DNA of 8,594 nt, from contig CAJUJI010000085.1 in NCBI GenBank assembly GCA_910586875.1, positions 1 through 8,594 of the forward strand. The letters run 5' to 3'. The notes beneath the pieces are model-generated. The model saw only the letters and a program-made list of their open reading frames with translations, had not been told where the DNA came from and made no database searches. The translations under genes and the position numbers were made by a program. This DNA is from an uncultured Anaerotruncus sp. (lineage in GTDB: Bacteria; Bacillota; Clostridia; Oscillospirales; Ruminococcaceae). Below, one piece after another: positions 5,494 through 8,594 of this stretch; position 1 is the first letter of the stretch; each line of letters opens with the position of its first letter.

Positions 5494-7556
5494 GGGGGGT
5501 GGAGATCCTCGCACCTGCGGGCAGCAGCGGCGCACTCAAAGCGGCGGTCGCCTGTGGCGCGGATGCGGTTTATCTGGGGATCGATTGTCTGAACGCACGC
5601 CGCAACGCTGAAAATTTTACCGCGCAGACGCTGCCACAGGTGGTGCGCAACTGCCATATCCACGGGGTAAAGGTGTATCTGACCCTCAACACCGTCGTGC
5701 TTGAGCAGGAGCAGCCGCTTTTGCTAAAGGCGGCGCAGGCCGCCTGTGAAGCGGGCGTCGACGCGGTGATCGTGCAGGATTTGGGGGTTGCGGCACTGCT
5801 GCGCCGCTGCTGCCCGAAGCTGCGGCTGAACGCCTCCACCCAGATGGCGGTTCACAATCTGGATGGGGTGCGGATGCTCGAGCAGCTCGGCTTTTCGCGG
5901 GTGGTGCTGGCGCGCGAATGCAGCAGACAGGAGATCGAGCGGATTGTACAGGGCACCTCGCTGGAGGTGGAAGTGTTTGTGCATGGCGCGCTTTGCATGA
6001 GCGTTTCGGGCCAGTGCTACTTTTCGTCGGTGCTCGGCCAGCGCAGCGGCAACCGCGGCCTGTGCGCCCAGCCCTGCCGCCTGATCTTCCGAAGCTGCGC
6101 GAGCGATCATGCGCTTTCCCTCAAGGACGGCTGCCTGATCTCGCACTTGCAGGAGCTCATCGAGCTGGGGGTGAGCTCGCTGAAAATTGAGGGGCGCATG
6201 AAGCGGCCGGAGTATGTTGCGGCGGCGGTGAGCGCCTGCCGCGCTGCGCGCAGCGGCGAGCAGCCGGATTTGGAGCGGCTTGCGGCGGTGTTTTCCCGCA
6301 GCGGCTTCACCGACGGCTATTTTACCGGAAATCGGGATTTGGAGCTGTTCGGATACCGCAAAAAGGAGGACGTCACCGCGGCTTCCGGCGTCTTAAAGCA
6401 GCTGGAAACCCTCTACACCGACCCGCGCCAGCAGGTGCAGAAGGTCGGAATCCGCCTCGATTTTTCGATGCAGCAGGGGCAGTTCACCGATTTGCAGGTG
6501 CAGGACTGCGACGGAAACGTCGTCTGCGTGCAGGGCGAGCTGCCACAGGTTGCGCTACATAAGTCGACCACCCAGGAGCGCGCGCAGGCTGCCTTGCAGA
6601 AGACCGGCGGCACCCCCTATTGGATTGAGGAGCTGAACTGCGAGGTCGGGGAGGGGCTGATGTTGCCCGCTTCGGCGATCAATGCGATGCGCCGCGACGC
6701 GCTTATCCAGCTGGACGAGCTGCGCGGCGAATGCAAGCCGATCCCGTTTGCGCGGGAAAAGGCGCCGGAGCTGCTGACCCATACCGTTGCAAAGCGGCCT
6801 GCGATGCGCGCGCGGCTGTACCGCTTGGAGCAGCTGGTACCCGAGCTGGTAAAGCGCGCCGAGCTTATCACGCTGCCGGTGCCCGAGCTGCTGCGGCTTT
6901 GCAGCGAGAAGACCCCTGATTTTCTGGACAAGCTGTGCATCGGGCTGCCGCGGATGCTGTTTGAGGGGTCGGAGCAGCTGCACAGCCAGCTTGCACAGCT
7001 GCGGGAGCTGGGCATCCTCCATGCGTCGGTGGGCAACCTGGGCAGCCTGAACATCGCGCTGGAGCATGACCTTCTGCTGCACGCCGAGCCGTTCTTCAAT
7101 GTGCTCAACCCGCTGGCCACCCAGACGCTGGCCGAGTGGGAGTGCAGCGATGTGTGCCTCTCGCTGGAGGCGACCCTGGAGTCTGCAAAATGGCTGAAAA
7201 GCCCCGTCCCGACCGGTGTGGTCGCCTATGGGCGGCTCCCGCTGATGACCATGCGCACCTGTCCGGTGCAGGTGTCGGCCGGCTGCGCCCGCTGCAAGGA
7301 GGGCGAGAATGCCATCACCGACCGGCGCGGGACGGCATTTTACACAAGCTGCGCCTACGGCTGCGCCGAGCTGCTGAACACCGTGCCGCTTTATATGGGC
7401 GACCGCCTGGACGAGCTGCGGGGGCTGGACTTTTACGAGATGTGGTTTACCACCGAGCGCCCAGAGCAGGTGAAGCAGGTGCTAAACGCCTGCCGGCGGG
7501 GCGAGGAGTGGCCGGAGAGCTTTACCAGAGGGCTTCTTTACAAGACCATCCAATAA
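5490..7556 (+). CDS. U32 peptidase-family protein, RlhA-like (U32 plus DUF3656 architecture)
   Basis: This is a 688-aa member of peptidase family U32. The U32 barrel (about 4-275) starts with EILAPAGS and holds the signature EVFVHGALCMSVSGQCYFS (161-179), GNRGLCAQPCR (187-197) and LKIEGRMKRPEYVA (231-244). C169, C176, C192 and C196 match the spacing of cysteines that bind an Fe-S cluster in related UbiU/TrhP/RlhA proteins. A long C-terminal half fits the DUF3656-containing RlhA type and has more cysteines (C591, C599, C602, C621, C625) around CPVQ and ARCKEGENAITDRRG. Established members hydroxylate tRNA (TrhP) or 23S rRNA C2501 (RlhA) in a prephenate- and Fe-S-dependent manner, so RNA modification is likelier than collagenase activity; this is inference. 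GTG at 5490 overlaps the zapA stop and has AAGGA 9 nt upstream; a second GTG at 5499 is possible but has poor spacing. Confidence 0.92.
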   Translation: MRGVEILAPAGSSGALKAAVACGADAVYLGIDCLNARRNAENFTAQTLPQVVRNCHIHGVKVYLTLNTVVLEQEQPLLLKAAQAACEAGVDAVIVQDLGVAALLRRCCPKLRLNASTQMAVHNLDGVRMLEQLGFSRVVLARECSRQEIERIVQGTSLEVEVFVHGALCMSVSGQCYFSSVLGQRSGNRGLCAQPCRLIFRSCASDHALSLKDGCLISHLQELIELGVSSLKIEGRMKRPEYVAAAVSACRAARSGEQPDLERLAAVFSRSGFTDGYFTGNRDLELFGYRKKEDVTAASGVLKQLETLYTDPRQQVQKVGIRLDFSMQQGQFTDLQVQDCDGNVVCVQGELPQVALHKSTTQERAQAALQKTGGTPYWIEELNCEVGEGLMLPASAINAMRRDALIQLDELRGECKPIPFAREKAPELLTHTVAKRPAMRARLYRLEQLVPELVKRAELITLPVPELLRLCSEKTPDFLDKLCIGLPRMLFEGSEQLHSQLAQLRELGILHASVGNLGSLNIALEHDLLLHAEPFFNVLNPLATQTLAEWECSDVCLSLEATLESAKWLKSPVPTGVVAYGRLPLMTMRTCPVQVSAGCARCKEGENAITDRRGTAFYTSCAYGCAELLNTVPLYMGDRLDELRGLDFYEMWFTTERPEQVKQVLNACRRGEEWPESFTRGLLYKTIQ

Positions 7557-7574
7557 CAGCCAGGAGGTGGCGGT

Positions 7575-8522
7575 ATGCTAGCAGGGAACCCGTTTGAATT
7601 TGCGATCTCTATGAGGGAGGTCGAGCTGTGGAATGCGAACAAAGCCTTTCGCAATGGGCTTTTGACCTTTTCGGTGGACGGCTTTTGCTTTCCGTCAAAG
7701 CAGCTGGTCAGCGTGACGCTGGTGTGTGCGGCTCCGGAGCTCAGCGACAAGCTTGCGCACATCCCGACCGACGAGGCGCTGCTCTGCGCGCCAAAAGCAC
7801 AGGCGTTCGAGACACTCTACAGCAGGGTGTATAACCAGCAGGACTACCGCTATGAGCTCTCGCCGCAGGAGCTCAGCGACAGGGGCTGCCTGGTCTTTGC
7901 GGTGCGCGATGCGGCGCAGGTGCGGATTTTGGCGGCGGAGCTGGCGTATGACAAGGAGCGCGGCGCGCATGACTGCCGGAATGCCAAAATTCAGCAGGCG
8001 TACATCAGCTGCGAGGAGCTCGAGGAGCTTGCGCTTGCGCTAAAGCAGGCACAGGAGCAGTGGAAGCGGGAGGACGAGGTGTTGCGGCTGAAAAAATTGC
8101 GGGAGTCGGCGCAGCTGCCGCAGCTGGCGACCGCCGGCAGCGTGGGCTACGACCTGTGCGCGGACCTACAGCAGCCGTTGACCCTGCAGCCTGGCCAGAC
8201 CCAGACGGTTCCTACCGGCCTGGCGGCGCAGCTTCCGCAGGGATGCGCAGGCTTTATTTTTGCGCGCAGCGGCCTGGGGGTCCGGCATGGCATCGTGCCG
8301 GCCAATTGTGTGGGGGTTATCGACAACGATTATCGCGGTGAGCTGCTGATCGGGCTGTACAACCATTCCTCCCAGCCGTTCACCATCCAACCGGGCGACC
8401 GGATTGCGCAGCTGGTGCTGATGCCGGTACATACGCCGCCAATCCAGCTTTGCGAGCAGCTGGACGAAAGCGAGCGCGGCGCTGGGGGGTTCGGCTCGAC
8501 GGGGCTGGGGTCCGAGCGCTGA
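7575..8522 (+). CDS. dut: dUTPase with an extra N-terminal, Imm42-like domain
   Basis: The C-terminal part (about 169-315) is a complete trimeric-type dUTPase, which hydrolyses dUTP to dUMP and pyrophosphate to keep uracil out of DNA. All five motifs are present: AGSVGYDL (187-194), ARSGLGVRHGI (230-240; Ala replaces the usual Pro), GVIDNDYRGE (247-256), DRIAQLVLMP (275-284) and RGAGGFGSTG (301-310). Typical bacterial dUTPases are only about 145 aa. The extra 168 aa begin GNPFEFAISM...ELWNANKAFRNGLLTFSVDGFCFP and end in a Glu/Leu/Gln-rich helix (146-166). From memory of the family this resembles Imm42, an immunity-protein domain of polymorphic toxin systems; this is unverified. ATG at 7575 has AGGAGG 7 nt upstream. 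The gene lies 18 nt after the U32 gene. An internal GTG at the domain junction may give a separate dUTPase. Confidence 0.9.
   Translation: MLAGNPFEFAISMREVELWNANKAFRNGLLTFSVDGFCFPSKQLVSVTLVCAAPELSDKLAHIPTDEALLCAPKAQAFETLYSRVYNQQDYRYELSPQELSDRGCLVFAVRDAAQVRILAAELAYDKERGAHDCRNAKIQQAYISCEELEELALALKQAQEQWKREDEVLRLKKLRESAQLPQLATAGSVGYDLCADLQQPLTLQPGQTQTVPTGLAAQLPQGCAGFIFARSGLGVRHGIVPANCVGVIDNDYRGELLIGLYNHSSQPFTIQPGDRIAQLVLMPVHTPPIQLCEQLDESERGAGGFGSTGLGSER
8068..8081 (+). promoter_or_regulatory. Internal ribosome binding site and start at the dUTPase boundary
   Basis: GGGAGG (8068-8073) lies 5 nt before an in-frame GTG (8079) and 8 nt before an in-frame TTG (8082). Translation from here would give a 147- or 146-aa protein starting [V]LRLKKLRESAQLP, the usual beginning and length of a stand-alone dUTPase. 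The Glu codons GAG/GAG in this region make GGAGG-like runs common, so chance is possible. Confidence 0.4.
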
Positions 8523-8549
8523 GCGCCGGAAAATTAGGAGGTTAGAGAG

Positions 8550-8594
8550 ATGCGGAAATTGATTCTGTTTGTATTTTTTACCGTTGCGGCGGTC
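8550..8594 (+). CDS. Start of a likely exported or membrane protein (cut by window end)
   Basis: Only 15 codons are present: MRKLILFVFFTVAAV. A Lys/Arg pair followed by an unbroken hydrophobic stretch is typical of a signal peptide or N-terminal membrane anchor. AGGAGG (8536-8541) lies 8 nt before the ATG, a strong start, and the gap to the dUTPase stop is 27 nt, so it probably belongs to the same operon. The product cannot be identified from this fragment. Confidence 0.75.
   Translation, partial: MRKLILFVFFTVAAV

Overview
The window looks like chromosome of a GC-rich low-motility-signal Firmicute, most likely a gut-type clostridium near the Oscillospiraceae/Ruminococcaceae. This rests on strong AGGAGG ribosome binding sites, consensus sigma-A promoters in short AT-rich gaps, a Gram-positive style zapA-U32 gene pair, and the repeat style at the left edge. 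The taxonomic placement is inference, not a database result.

Positions 1-493 carry no credible gene. They hold a 77-bp exact direct repeat (1-77 and 377-453, 376 bp apart), two tandem 47-bp hairpin units whose stems differ by a compensatory base-pair change, two further hairpins, and a 17-bp-stem bidirectional terminator. This stretch lies downstream of the leftward genes and is the least explained part of the window.

Positions 494-4877 are a leftward carbohydrate module. Glycogen phosphorylase (glgP) comes first, from a consensus promoter, followed by a cytoplasmic GH13 alpha-amylase/neopullulanase-like enzyme. Together they would phosphorolyse and hydrolyse glycogen or maltodextrin inside the cell. 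Between them lies a 133-bp gap, if the amylase starts at a TTG at 2347 as I propose. It contains an 18-bp operator-like palindrome overlapping a 12-bp-stem hairpin.

Positions 4878-5127 are a divergent promoter region. The leftward glgP promoter and the rightward zapA promoter share the same 14-bp -10/initial-transcribed sequence in opposite orientation.

Positions 5128-8594 are a rightward operon. It encodes ZapA (Z-ring associated), a 688-aa U32 peptidase-family protein with RlhA-like architecture (probably RNA hydroxylation rather than proteolysis), a 315-aa protein with a complete trimeric-type dUTPase at its C-terminus behind a 168-aa extra N-terminal domain, and the first 15 codons of a likely secreted or membrane protein. 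The zapA and U32 genes overlap by 4 nt and the remaining gaps are 18 and 27 nt, so co-transcription is likely.

The most unusual items are the dUTPase fusion, whose N-terminal half resembles the Imm42 immunity family and which has an internal ribosome binding site exactly at the dUTPase domain boundary, and the structured repeat region at 1-493.
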